Assembly: GCA_003157675.1 (NCBI GenBank) | Contig: PMKG01000206.1 | Span: 1 to 16,005 of the forward strand | Direction: 5' to 3' | Length of the DNA: 16,005 nucleotides | DNA from: Acidobacteriota bacterium | GTDB lineage: Bacteria > Acidobacteriota > Vicinamibacteria > Vicinamibacterales > Fen-181 | In this document: piece by piece, positions 1 through 6,881 of the stretch | Layout: every line of letters begins with the position of its first letter | Numbering within the stretch: the first letter of the stretch is position 1 | The notes under the pieces: generated by a model | Database searches by the model: none | What the model was told of the DNA's origin: nothing | The model's input: the letters and a program-made list of their open reading frames with translations, nothing else | Position numbers and translations under genes: made by a program

Positions 1-426
1 CGCGAACGCCGCGAGGACATCCCGTTGCTGACCTCCTACTTCATCGCCAACTGCTCCGCGCGTCTCGGCAAGCACCTGTCCGGCGTCGCGCCGGAGGCCG
101 AACGCCTGCTGGTCTCGGCCGCATGGGAGGGAAACGTCCGCCAACTGCGCAACCTGATCGAGCGGGCCTGCATGCTCGCGCAGGGGGATCTCATCACCGA
201 GCGCGATCTGGGCGGCGTGGCCTCGCCACCGGCCGGTTGGCCGATTCCTCCGGCAGGCGCGTCTCCCGCGGCGTCTCGGAGGTCGCGGCCGCTGGCCGAC
301 GTCCAGATGGACCACATCGAGGCCGTGCTCCGCGAGACCGGCGGCAACAAGAAGGCCGCCGCCGAAATCCTCGGGATCAGCCGCCGGTCCCTCTACCGCC
401 GCCTCGAACACCGCGGCAACCAGTAG
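1..426 (+). CDS. Sigma-54-dependent NtrC-type response regulator, C-terminal fragment (5' end outside window)
   Basis: The reading frame is open from base 1, so the gene starts upstream; 141 residues are visible. The first residues, RERREDIPLL, and the later WEGNVRQLRNLIERA are the conserved C-terminal segments of the AAA+ sigma-54 interaction domain. A Pro/Ala/Ser-rich linker (about residues 72-97) leads to a FIS-type helix-turn-helix with the core GGNKKAAAEILGISRRSLYR (about residues 115-134). Family knowledge: such proteins bind enhancer sites and use ATP hydrolysis to open RNA polymerase-sigma-54 promoters, usually under a partner histidine kinase. The kinase at 1443 could be related, but it carries its own receiver and the 284-base gap argues against a simple operon. 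The N-terminal domain and Walker motifs are not visible, so the input signal is unknown. The family call is firm. Confidence 0.93.
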   Translation, partial: RERREDIPLLTSYFIANCSARLGKHLSGVAPEAERLLVSAAWEGNVRQLRNLIERACMLAQGDLITERDLGGVASPPAGWPIPPAGASPAASRRSRPLADVQMDHIEAVLRETGGNKKAAAEILGISRRSLYRRLEHRGNQ

Positions 427-444
427 TGAGCCTGCGAGCAGCCG

Positions 445-491
445 GCCGCAGTGTGCGGCGTGGGCGCCAGCGCACACGGGCGTGTGCGCTG
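445..491. repeat. Cluster of overlapping, mutually exclusive inverted repeats after the NtrC-type gene
   Basis: Beginning 18 bases after the stop codon, three hairpins share arms. The first is GCCGCA (445-450) with TGCGGC (454-459). The second is GTGTGCG (451-457) with CGCACAC (471-477). The third is the strongest: arms CAGCGCACAC (468-477) and GTGTGCGCTG (482-491), ten perfect pairs around a GGGC loop. No T-run follows, so it is not a classical intrinsic terminator. It could be a transcript 3'-end structure, a switch with alternative folds, or an operator. The pairing is seen directly; the function is inferred. Confidence 0.45.
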
Positions 492-710
492 CCGTCAGAT
501 CCAACCGCCGGGCTCGTTGCGCCGTTTCGGGACCGGCGGCGGTCAGCCATCGGACGAAACGCTTTTCGTTGAGTGGTTTCCAGGCGTTCTCGAGCCGATC
601 GGCCCTCCGTCCTATCGCCGGCTGCCGACTGGAACGGTCCTTGCTCTCTGTGACGCCGGAGGTGAGGACTACCTCCCGCTGGTGCCCCCCATCGCGCGCG
701 AGGAGAAACT

Positions 711-1181
711 ATGATCACAAGCGGCACGCTGCTGGTCGTGGGCGATACGCCTTCCGGACTCGGACCGTTGACGTTGATGCTCGCGGCGGCGGGATACCAG
801 GTGCGCGCGGTCAGCGACAGCGCACGGGCGCTGTCCGCGCTGACCGTCGACCAACCCGATCTGGTCCTGCTGGATTTGAGCGGGTTGGGCATGGACGGCG
901 TGGACATCTGCCGGCGGATGAAGGCGCAGGAGGAGGGGCGTCGCATCCCGGTCATCCTGATCGGGACGCGCTCGAACGACGATTGGCGTCTGGCGGGTTT
1001 GCTCGCCTGCGCCGCCGGCATCATCGAGAGGCCATTCGGCCTGGAGGAACTCCTGGCCTGCGTCCGTCTCCATCTGGAATTGCGTCGTCTGCAGGTCGCA
1101 CTCGAGGCCAAGACGGACGAACTGCGAAGGGCGAGCGACGTCCTTCGCCGCGAGACGATCACTCAGGCCTGCGCCGACTAG
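711..1181 (+). CDS. Stand-alone receiver-domain protein with degenerate active site
   Basis: The protein has 156 residues. Residues 6-122 follow the CheY-like receiver pattern: a LLVVGDTP start, DLVLLDLSG with the likely phosphoacceptor Asp55, GMDG at 60-63, and IIERPFGLEEL at 104-114. Three of the usual catalytic residues are changed: the first of the acidic pair is Gly11, the conserved Thr/Ser position is Gly85, and the invariant Lys is Arg107. After residue 122 a charged, probably coiled-coil tail (LELRRLQVALEAKTDELRR) ends abruptly where related proteins often continue into a PAS or kinase module. The start is supported by GAGGAG just upstream of ATG 711. It may bind a partner without normal phosphorylation, for instance the kinase at 1443. 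The fold call is solid; the role is inferred. Confidence 0.88.
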   Translation: MITSGTLLVVGDTPSGLGPLTLMLAAAGYQVRAVSDSARALSALTVDQPDLVLLDLSGLGMDGVDICRRMKAQEEGRRIPVILIGTRSNDDWRLAGLLACAAGIIERPFGLEELLACVRLHLELRRLQVALEAKTDELRRASDVLRRETITQACAD

Positions 1182-1241
1182 GACTCCGTTATGAGTGACG
1201 GCCGGCCTCCAGTCGTCGCGGGCGCCCGAAGCGAACGTCAC

Positions 1242-1260
1242 GACGGCCGCCCCGGCCGTC
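1242..1260. repeat. Perfect 7-bp inverted repeat between the receiver and kinase genes
   Basis: GACGGCC (1242-1248) and GGCCGTC (1254-1260) are exact reverse complements around a GCCCC loop, 60 bases after the receiver stop codon. No T-run follows. It may be a weak terminator or an mRNA hairpin; in DNA this GC-rich it could be chance. Nothing else recognisable lies in the rest of the 261-base gap (1182-1442) except the kinase ribosome-binding site AGGAAGG at 1432-1438. Confidence 0.3.
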
Positions 1261-1442
1261 AGGGGTGGGCGCAGCCTCGGTGTTCTCATCGGATTGTCTG
1301 GGGAGTGACGTGCGACAGCCGGACGCTGAAAACGGCGTCGGCGAGGACCTGACCGCAGCCGGCCCTCAAGTTCCGGTGCGTTCCTCCGGCCCTGGACACA
1401 GTCCCTGCATCGTCCGGCGTTTGGGTCCGGCAGGAAGGCCCC

Positions 1443-4307
1443 ATGGGAGATTCCCCTTCGCGCGTGTTGACGCCGTGGATGAAGCTCGCGCTCTCCGCGG
1501 CGGCCCTGTGCATGCTGGCCGCGGGCATCTGGTTCTCCCGGGTCGAAGGAGCAGCAGTCCGCCGGCAGGCCCAGCAGGCATTCCAGGCGGTCGCGACCAT
1601 CAAGGTCGCCCAGATCGCCGCCCGCTACCTGTATCCCCTCGTCCAGACGTGGCCGACGCCGAGCAGCACCGCCGAAACGCTGCTGGTGCGGCGCCACAAG
1701 GACAGCGCCCTCTTCCTCAACGCCCTGCGCCATCGGGCCCCGGCGGCCCTGCAGGTGCACGCCACCGCGTTCTACGCGATGCTGCTGGCGCTGATGGGCG
1801 GAGCCGTGGCCGTCGGCCTCGTCGCCTGGCAGCGCGACCGGAAGGCACATTACCGGGCGCTCTACCACGCCGAGGCCACGCTGCGCGCGAGCGTCGAGCG
1901 CCACAGCGTCATGCTGAAGTCGGTTGGCGACGCCATCGTCGCCACCGATGTCAACGGGTGCGTGGAGCTGCTCAACCCGGTCGCCGAAGCGCTCACCGGC
2001 TGGCGGCCGGACGAGGCGCTCGGCAGGCCGCTGGCCGAGATCTTCAAGATCATCAATGAGGAAACCAGGAAGCCGGTCGAGAACCCGGTGGCGCGGGTGC
2101 TTCGCGAAGGGCTGATCGTCGGTCTCGCCAATCACACGGTTCTCGTCGACAGGGGCGGCACAGAACGGCCGATCGCCGATTCGGCCGCGCCGATCCGCGA
2201 CGACCATGGCCGGACGACCGGCGCGGTGATGGTGTTTCGCGATCAGACCGACGAGCGCCGGATGCACACGCTGATCCAGACCCGGCTGGACCTGCTCAAC
2301 TACGCCTCGACGCACGACGTGACGGAGGTCCTGACCCGAGCCCTCGATGAGATGGTGCGCCTGCTGGACAGTCCCGTCGGGTTCTACGACGTGATCGAGC
2401 CCGATTTCGATACGCCGGTGCTGTCGCAGTGCCATCCGCAAACGCCATCGGCGAGCGGCACGGCCGACGATCAGCGCTCGCTGGTCCGCATCGGCGACCT
2501 CCAGGCATGGGCGCGAAGCGTGCGGGCGACGGAGCCCGTCATCGACAACGGGTCGGCGCTTCCGCCCGAGGTCGGGTCCGCTCCGTCCGCTCTGTCGTCG
2601 ATTGCGCGCAGGCTGATGGTGCCCGTCGTCAGGGAGGGCCGAGTCGTGGCGTTGCTGGCCCTGGGCGACAAGCCGGGGCCCTATACCGGACAGGACGTCG
2701 AAGCCGCGGCCTACCTGGCCGACGTGACCTGGCACGTCGTCGAAGCGAAGCGGGCCGCGGAAAGGCGGCGGGAATCCGACCTGCGCTTCCGGGCCATCTA
2801 CGATTGTGTCGACGTGGGCATCGCCGAACTCTCTTTCGATCGCCGCATCCGCCACGCCAACCCGGCCTATTGCCGGCGGCTGGGGTACACCGAGGACGAA
2901 CTCGTCGGGATGCACCTGCGTGAGATCACGCACCCGGAGTCGGTGGTGGCCAATCTCCGGCAGCAGGAGAGACTGATCAGCGGGGACATCGACGGGTACG
3001 TGATGGAGAAGCGCTTCGTCTGTAAGGACGGGAGCACCTTCTGCGGATGGCTCCAGGCGACGCTGATTCGCGACGCGACTGGCAGGCCCGCTTACACGCT
3101 CGGCGCGGTGGTGGACGTCACCGAGCGCAAGCGCGCCGGCGAAGAACGGGACAAGCTGCAGGCGCAGCTCGTGATGGCGTCGAAGATGGAGTCGATCGGC
3201 CGGCTGGCCGGCGGGATCGCCCACGACTTCAACAACATGCTGCTCGTCATCCTGGGCAGCGCCGAACGAGAGCTGGCCAGGACCGACCTCGACGCGCCGC
3301 AGCGCGAGGCGCTGTCCGAGATTCAGAAGGCCGCTCTGCGGTCCTCCGACCTGACCCGCCAGCTGGTGGCGTTCGCGCGGTCGCAGATCATCGCCCCGAA
3401 GGTGCTCGACCTGGACCAGACGGTCGAAGGCACGCTCAAGATGATCCGGCGGCTCATCGGGGAGGACATCGACCTCGTCTGGCGGCCGCGGAGCGGGGAC
3501 TGGCGCGTCAAGGTCGATCCGACGCAGATCGACCAGATCCTGACCAACCTGTGCGTCAACGCCCGCGATGCGATCGACGGCGTCGGCAAGATCGTCATCG
3601 AGACCGACCGGGCGACACTCGACATGGCGTACTGCGACGGTCACCCCGGGTCGGTGCCGGGTGAGTTCGTCATGCTGGCCGTCAGCGACGACGGGTGCGG
3701 GATGGACAAGGAGACGCAGTTGCGGGTGTTCGAACCGTTCTTCACGACCAAGTCGACCGGGCACGGCACCGGACTGGGTCTCTCGACCGTCTACGGCATC
3801 GTCAAGCAGAGCGACGGGTTCATCAACGTCTACAGCGAGCCCGGCGCCGGGACGACGTTCAAGATCTACCTGCCCCGCTGCCGTGACGAGATGACCGACC
3901 GTGGCGCGGCGCCGGTGACGGAAACGCCGCGGGGCCAGGGCGAGACGATCCTGCTCGTCGAGGACGAGGCGTCGATCCTGCGGCTGGTGACGACGATGCT
4001 GCGAGACCTCGGCTACACCGTGCTGGCGGCCGGCGCGGTGAGGGACGCCATCGAGTTGTGCGAGGCGCACCGCGACGAGATTCAGCTGCTCATCACCGAC
4101 GTGGTGATGGCCGACATGAACGGCCGCGAGCTGGCGGACCATCTCGCGGTGATCGCCCCGAATCTGAAGTGCCTGTTCATGTCCGGCTACACGGCGGCGG
4201 TCATCGCCCACCGCGGCGTGCTCGATCCCGGTGTCGACTTCATCCAGAAGCCGTTCTCGATGGAGGGTCTGGCGAACAAGGTCCGGGCCACGTTGCAGAA
4301 GGCGTAG
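1443..4307 (+). CDS. Membrane hybrid histidine kinase (TM-PAS-GAF-PAS-HisKA-HATPase-REC)
   Basis: The protein has 954 residues and starts at ATG 1443 after AGGAAGG. Visible order: TM1 (about 13-31), a short extracytoplasmic segment (about 40-106), TM2 (about 107-128), PAS (about 147-275), GAF_2-type domain (about 279-436), PAS plus PAC (about 443-563), HisKA with GIAHDFNN and phospho-His594, HATPase_c with N-box Asn706, DDGCGMD at 749-755 and GHGTGLGLS at 773-781, then a receiver (835-952) with Glu840/Asp841, Asp886, Ser914 and Lys936. All catalytic residues are present, so autophosphorylation and intramolecular phosphotransfer are expected. The sensor segment keeps LYPLVQTWPTPS and AETLLVRR, which I recall as part of a much larger periplasmic domain in related kinases. 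No output domain is attached, so the phosphate may go to a separate partner. The stop codon is 13 bases from the next gene. Confidence 0.95.
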   Translation: MGDSPSRVLTPWMKLALSAAALCMLAAGIWFSRVEGAAVRRQAQQAFQAVATIKVAQIAARYLYPLVQTWPTPSSTAETLLVRRHKDSALFLNALRHRAPAALQVHATAFYAMLLALMGGAVAVGLVAWQRDRKAHYRALYHAEATLRASVERHSVMLKSVGDAIVATDVNGCVELLNPVAEALTGWRPDEALGRPLAEIFKIINEETRKPVENPVARVLREGLIVGLANHTVLVDRGGTERPIADSAAPIRDDHGRTTGAVMVFRDQTDERRMHTLIQTRLDLLNYASTHDVTEVLTRALDEMVRLLDSPVGFYDVIEPDFDTPVLSQCHPQTPSASGTADDQRSLVRIGDLQAWARSVRATEPVIDNGSALPPEVGSAPSALSSIARRLMVPVVREGRVVALLALGDKPGPYTGQDVEAAAYLADVTWHVVEAKRAAERRRESDLRFRAIYDCVDVGIAELSFDRRIRHANPAYCRRLGYTEDELVGMHLREITHPESVVANLRQQERLISGDIDGYVMEKRFVCKDGSTFCGWLQATLIRDATGRPAYTLGAVVDVTERKRAGEERDKLQAQLVMASKMESIGRLAGGIAHDFNNMLLVILGSAERELARTDLDAPQREALSEIQKAALRSSDLTRQLVAFARSQIIAPKVLDLDQTVEGTLKMIRRLIGEDIDLVWRPRSGDWRVKVDPTQIDQILTNLCVNARDAIDGVGKIVIETDRATLDMAYCDGHPGSVPGEFVMLAVSDDGCGMDKETQLRVFEPFFTTKSTGHGTGLGLSTVYGIVKQSDGFINVYSEPGAGTTFKIYLPRCRDEMTDRGAAPVTETPRGQGETILLVEDEASILRLVTTMLRDLGYTVLAAGAVRDAIELCEAHRDEIQLLITDVVMADMNGRELADHLAVIAPNLKCLFMSGYTAAVIAHRGVLDPGVDFIQKPFSMEGLANKVRATLQKA

Positions 4308-4310
4308 AAT
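4305..4310 (+). promoter_or_regulatory. Possible -10 element (TAGAAT) just before the exported-protein start
   Basis: TAGAAT overlaps the kinase stop codon and ends ten bases before ATG 4321, which has no Shine-Dalgarno sequence (CGAATTCCCG precedes it). A start here would give a nearly leaderless transcript. No convincing -35 element is seen at normal spacing, so read-through with translational re-initiation from the kinase is an equally good explanation. Confidence 0.22.
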
Positions 4311-4320
4311 CGAATTCCCG

Positions 4321-5382
4321 ATGATCCTGCGCCGTGCCGCCCCGATCCTGGCCCTGTGCGCGGTCGCGACCGCTCTGACGGTCGCGCAGCAGGAACAGCC
4401 TCGCGCGCCCCTCGGGCCGTGGCTTCGGAGCCGCCTGGGGATGACCGTGGAACAGGTCGCCGCCGTGCGGCTGGGACGCCCCGTCGCCGTGGCGCTGGCC
4501 ACGCCCGTCGACCGCGAGATCCAGGTCGGCGGCGCCGTGCACGTGCGCGCAGCGGCAAGGCGTGTGGCGGACGCACTGCAGGACGTCGAGCGGCTGGAAT
4601 CGGGGGAAGGCTTCATCCGGACGCGGCGCCTCAGCGACCCGCCGCGCCTCGACGATTTCAAGGATCTCGATCTGCCTGCGCAGGACGTCGCCGCGCTCCG
4701 CCAGTGCCGCCCCGGTGACTGCGACGTCAAGCTGGGCACGGGGGCGTTCGACCGGCTGGCGCGGTTCGACTGGAAGGCTCCGGACGCGATAGCCCGGATC
4801 GACGACCTGGCGCGGCAGCTCTCGCTCGACTACATCGACGCGTACCGCCGCGGCGGCAACGCGGAGCTCGCCGTCTACCGCGATTCCGACCGACCGCAGT
4901 TCATCGCCGCCGAATTCGCCGACATGATCTCCCGCGCCGGCGTGTGGCCGGACGTGCTCGGCCCGCTGAACCAGTACCTGCTCGGCTATCCGGCGGTCTC
5001 ATTGCCACCGGGCGCTCACGACTTCTTCTACTGGTCGCTCGCCGAGTTCGGCCTCAAGCCGGTCATCCGCCTCAATCACGTCGTCGTCTTCCCGACCGGC
5101 CTCGCGGCCGGTCTCCAGTACGTCGTCGCGGTCAAGCAGCTGTACGCCAGCCACTACTTCCACACCGCGCTCGAGATCCGCGCCGTCGTGGCCGACGACG
5201 GGCCCGAGCCGACCGGCTCGACGATCGTGATCCTAAACATGGCAAGGTCCGACGGGTTGACCGGGCTCTTCGGCGGCCTCGTCAAGTCGAAGGCCCGGTC
5301 GGGGTCGCAACGGGGGCTCGAGAAGGCACTGGCGGCGATCAAGGGAATGGCCGAAACCGGCGGCAGCGCGACGACACGCTGA
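4321..5382 (+). CDS. Predicted exported protein of unknown function
   Basis: The protein has 353 residues. The reading frame extends 90 bases further upstream, but those codons encode an Arg/Ser-rich stretch overlapping the kinase. ATG 4321 instead gives a clean signal peptide: MILRR, then a hydrophobic core (residues 6-21), with likely cleavage near VAQQ. There is no lipobox. The mature part has a helical, charged region (about 40-130), CRPGDCDVKL at 129-138 (Cys129 and Cys134), an aromatic-rich middle (HDFFYWSLAEFGLKPVIRLN, 233-252), a beta-like segment with ASHYFHTALEIRAVV (276-290), and a Gly-rich LTGLFGGLVKSKARSG motif (313-328). I do not recognise a named domain; the C-terminal half has the feel of a small beta-barrel or START-like lipid-binding fold, but that is weak inference. 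It is probably cotranscribed with the kinase (13-base gap). Confidence 0.85.
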   Translation: MILRRAAPILALCAVATALTVAQQEQPRAPLGPWLRSRLGMTVEQVAAVRLGRPVAVALATPVDREIQVGGAVHVRAAARRVADALQDVERLESGEGFIRTRRLSDPPRLDDFKDLDLPAQDVAALRQCRPGDCDVKLGTGAFDRLARFDWKAPDAIARIDDLARQLSLDYIDAYRRGGNAELAVYRDSDRPQFIAAEFADMISRAGVWPDVLGPLNQYLLGYPAVSLPPGAHDFFYWSLAEFGLKPVIRLNHVVVFPTGLAAGLQYVVAVKQLYASHYFHTALEIRAVVADDGPEPTGSTIVILNMARSDGLTGLFGGLVKSKARSGSQRGLEKALAAIKGMAETGGSATTR

Positions 5383-5409
5383 GTCGGCCGGCTCCACGGG
5401 AAGCGGCGA

Positions 5410-6054
5410 TTATCCCCGGCGCCAGCGGGCACGGACGAAGTGGCCCATCCGGTGAGCCCGCCAGGCCATGACGATCCCCGCGACCAGGCAGATCGCGACG
5501 GCGAACGGCGATGCCTCGGTCCCGAACTCGCCGCCCGAGATGAGCGGCGGACCCGTCAGGGTCGAGGTCATGAGCCCCGCCGCGCGGCCGCCGGAGACGG
5601 CGACGCCGAAGATGCCGCCCTGGGTGAAGTTCCACGCGAAGTGAATTCCCATGACGAGCCACAGGCGCCGGGTGAGGACGAATCCCGCGCCGAGCAGGAT
5701 GCCGGCCTCGATCGCGATTGCTGCGGCGGCCCACAGCGACGCGTGCGGGTTGGCGAGGTGGAGCAGGCCGAACAGCGCAGCCGAGCTCGCGATCGCCGCC
5801 CACGTGCCGACCAGGTCTTCCAGGTTCCGAAAGACGACGCCGCGAAACACGATCTCCTCGACCGTCCCCGAGATCACGGAGCCGGCCAGCGCGTTGGCGA
5901 TGCCGGCAAGTCCGACGAGCAGCCGGACGAGGGGGTGGCTCGCGCCTTTGAGGCCGCGAGAGCCGGCGTTGGGGTCATTCGCCGATGCGGAACCGGCCTG
6001 CTCGGGACTCTCCACGCGTGGTCTGCCGCCGTGCTCGAGCCGACATTGTCGCAC
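5410..6054 (-). CDS. CPBP-family (CAAX protease-like) intramembrane metalloprotease, apparently N-terminally shortened
   Basis: The 214-residue frame contains the three CPBP glutamate/histidine motifs: EEIVFRG with Glu66, Glu67 and Arg71; FGLLH ending in His99; and HFAWN with His138 and Asn142. Hydrophobic helices lie at about 41-63, 84-100, 108-126, 131-148 and 184-198. Family knowledge: CPBP proteins are multi-pass membrane proteins, usually 230-300 residues, with two or more helices before the EExxxR motif; here only one precedes it. The first 38 residues are polar and unlike a membrane N-terminus, and no good ribosome-binding site is seen. A GTG at codon 14 is another possible start. The REP-like cluster begins only 12 bases upstream, so the original 5' end may have been lost. 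All catalytic residues remain, so activity cannot be excluded. Substrate unknown. It converges on the exported-protein gene with a 27-base gap. Confidence 0.8.
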   Translation of the reverse strand: MRQCRLEHGGRPRVESPEQAGSASANDPNAGSRGLKGASHPLVRLLVGLAGIANALAGSVISGTVEEIVFRGVVFRNLEDLVGTWAAIASSAALFGLLHLANPHASLWAAAAIAIEAGILLGAGFVLTRRLWLVMGIHFAWNFTQGGIFGVAVSGGRAAGLMTSTLTGPPLISGGEFGTEASPFAVAICLVAGIVMAWRAHRMGHFVRARWRRG

Positions 6055-6065
6055 GGGGCTGGCGC

Positions 6066-6184
6066 CGGCAGGCCTGAAGGCCCGCCCTACACACGGTGGT
6101 GCACGGCGTCCCTTCCGGGTGTTGACCGACGCTTCCGTGTGTAGGCCGACCCTTTAGGGTTGGCGGCAGGCCTGAAGGCCCTGC
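6066..6184. repeat. REP/BIME-like cluster of three palindromic units
   Basis: Two direct copies of the 18-mer CGGCAGGCCTGAAGGCCC lie at 6066-6083 and 6164-6181. Each contains the small hairpin GGCC-TGAA-GGCC. Between them, the 11-base arms CCTACACACGG (6086-6096) and CCGTGTGTAGG (6135-6145) are perfect inverted copies 38 bases apart. A further hairpin at 6145-6164 has arms GCCGACCC and GGGTTGGC (one G-T pair) around a TTTA loop. The left unit (6067-6096, read on the minus strand) and the middle unit (6135-6164, plus strand) share the head CCGTGTGTAGG followed by a palindrome, which is the layout of paired REP elements. Such elements are usually moved by RAYT transposases and act as terminators or mRNA stabilisers. 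None of the rest of 6185-6299 looks coding. Confidence 0.7.
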
Positions 6185-6299
6185 TCCGCAGGCGTAACCG
6201 AGGTGCCGCAATCCGTCAGATACACCGTGAATGAGCCCGTGACCTCTGAGGGCTCGGATGTATTCTTCCATCGCGAACGGCAGTCCGTGCGGAGCGACG

Positions 6300-6881
6300 A
6301 TGGCGCAGAGCCCACTCAGACACCTCCCCAACGTCATCAGCAGCCTGCGGCTGCTCGCCGTGCCGGTGCTCGTGTGGCTCGCGTGGCGGCACGAGCAGGG
6401 GGCGTTCGCCTGGCTCCTGATCGCCGCGCTCGTGTCGGACATCGCCGACGGCCTGATCGCGCGGGTGTTCGCGTTCACGTCGAGGCTCGGCGCGCTACTC
6501 GATTCCACCGCCGACGCGCTGCTCCTCATCACCGCGGGCTACGGTGCGCTCGTGTTCTACCCGGCCGTCGTCTGGACGCATTGGCCGGCCGCGGCGCTGC
6601 TGCTCGGTTTCTGGCTGTTCGAGGCGGCGGCGGCACTCGTCCGCTACGGCCGCCTGTCGAGCTTCCACACCTACCTGTCCAAGGCGGCCGGCTACGCGAT
6701 GGGCATCTTCATCGGCGTGCTGTTCCTGTTCGACTTCCATCCCTGGTTGCTGTACCTCGCCGTCGGCCTGAGCGTCTGCGGCAATCTCGAGGAGCTCTGG
6801 CTGCTCAGGCGGCTGTCAGCCTGGGAACCCGACGTGAGGGGCGCTTGGTGGCTGCGGCGCCGCCGCGGGATCGCCCGATGA
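6300..6881 (+). CDS. CDP-alcohol phosphatidyltransferase family membrane enzyme
   Basis: The protein has 193 residues. ATG 6300 is chosen over an upstream in-frame ATG at 6258 because GGAG at 6291-6294 sits at proper spacing and the protein then begins like family members (LRHLPNVISSLRLL). The full catalytic motif D-x2-DG-x2-AR-x8-G-x3-D-x3-D is present: Asp47, Asp50, Gly51, Ala54, Arg55, Gly64, Asp68, Asp72. About five or six hydrophobic helices span residues 13-165. Family members transfer a phosphatidyl group from CDP-diacylglycerol to an alcohol (glycerol-3-phosphate, serine, inositol phosphate and others) with divalent metal at the Asp residues. The head-group acceptor cannot be read from the sequence. 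Segment RLSSFHTYLSKAAGY (118-132) may mark a subgroup. The stop overlaps the next start as ATGA, showing translational coupling to the lipid kinase. Confidence 0.93.
   Translation: MAQSPLRHLPNVISSLRLLAVPVLVWLAWRHEQGAFAWLLIAALVSDIADGLIARVFAFTSRLGALLDSTADALLLITAGYGALVFYPAVVWTHWPAAALLLGFWLFEAAAALVRYGRLSSFHTYLSKAAGYAMGIFIGVLFLFDFHPWLLYLAVGLSVCGNLEELWLLRRLSAWEPDVRGAWWLRRRRGIAR

Noticed and set aside
1265..2059. Plus-strand frame of 264 codons overlapping the kinase N-terminus
   Set aside because: Gly/Arg/Pro-rich shadow; the kinase frame has membrane helices and PAS motifs over the same bases.
669..4739. Minus-strand open frame of 1356 codons antisense to the kinase gene
   Set aside because: It is an Arg/His/Asp-rich mirror of a real GC-rich gene with no domain, no membrane or signal pattern, and it spans three genes on the other strand. 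Such frames arise because stop codons are rare at this base composition.
5975..6532. Minus-strand frame of 185 codons across the REP-like cluster
   Set aside because: It runs through palindromes and antisense to the phosphatidyltransferase gene, without any hydrophobic segment that could be the missing CPBP N-terminus.
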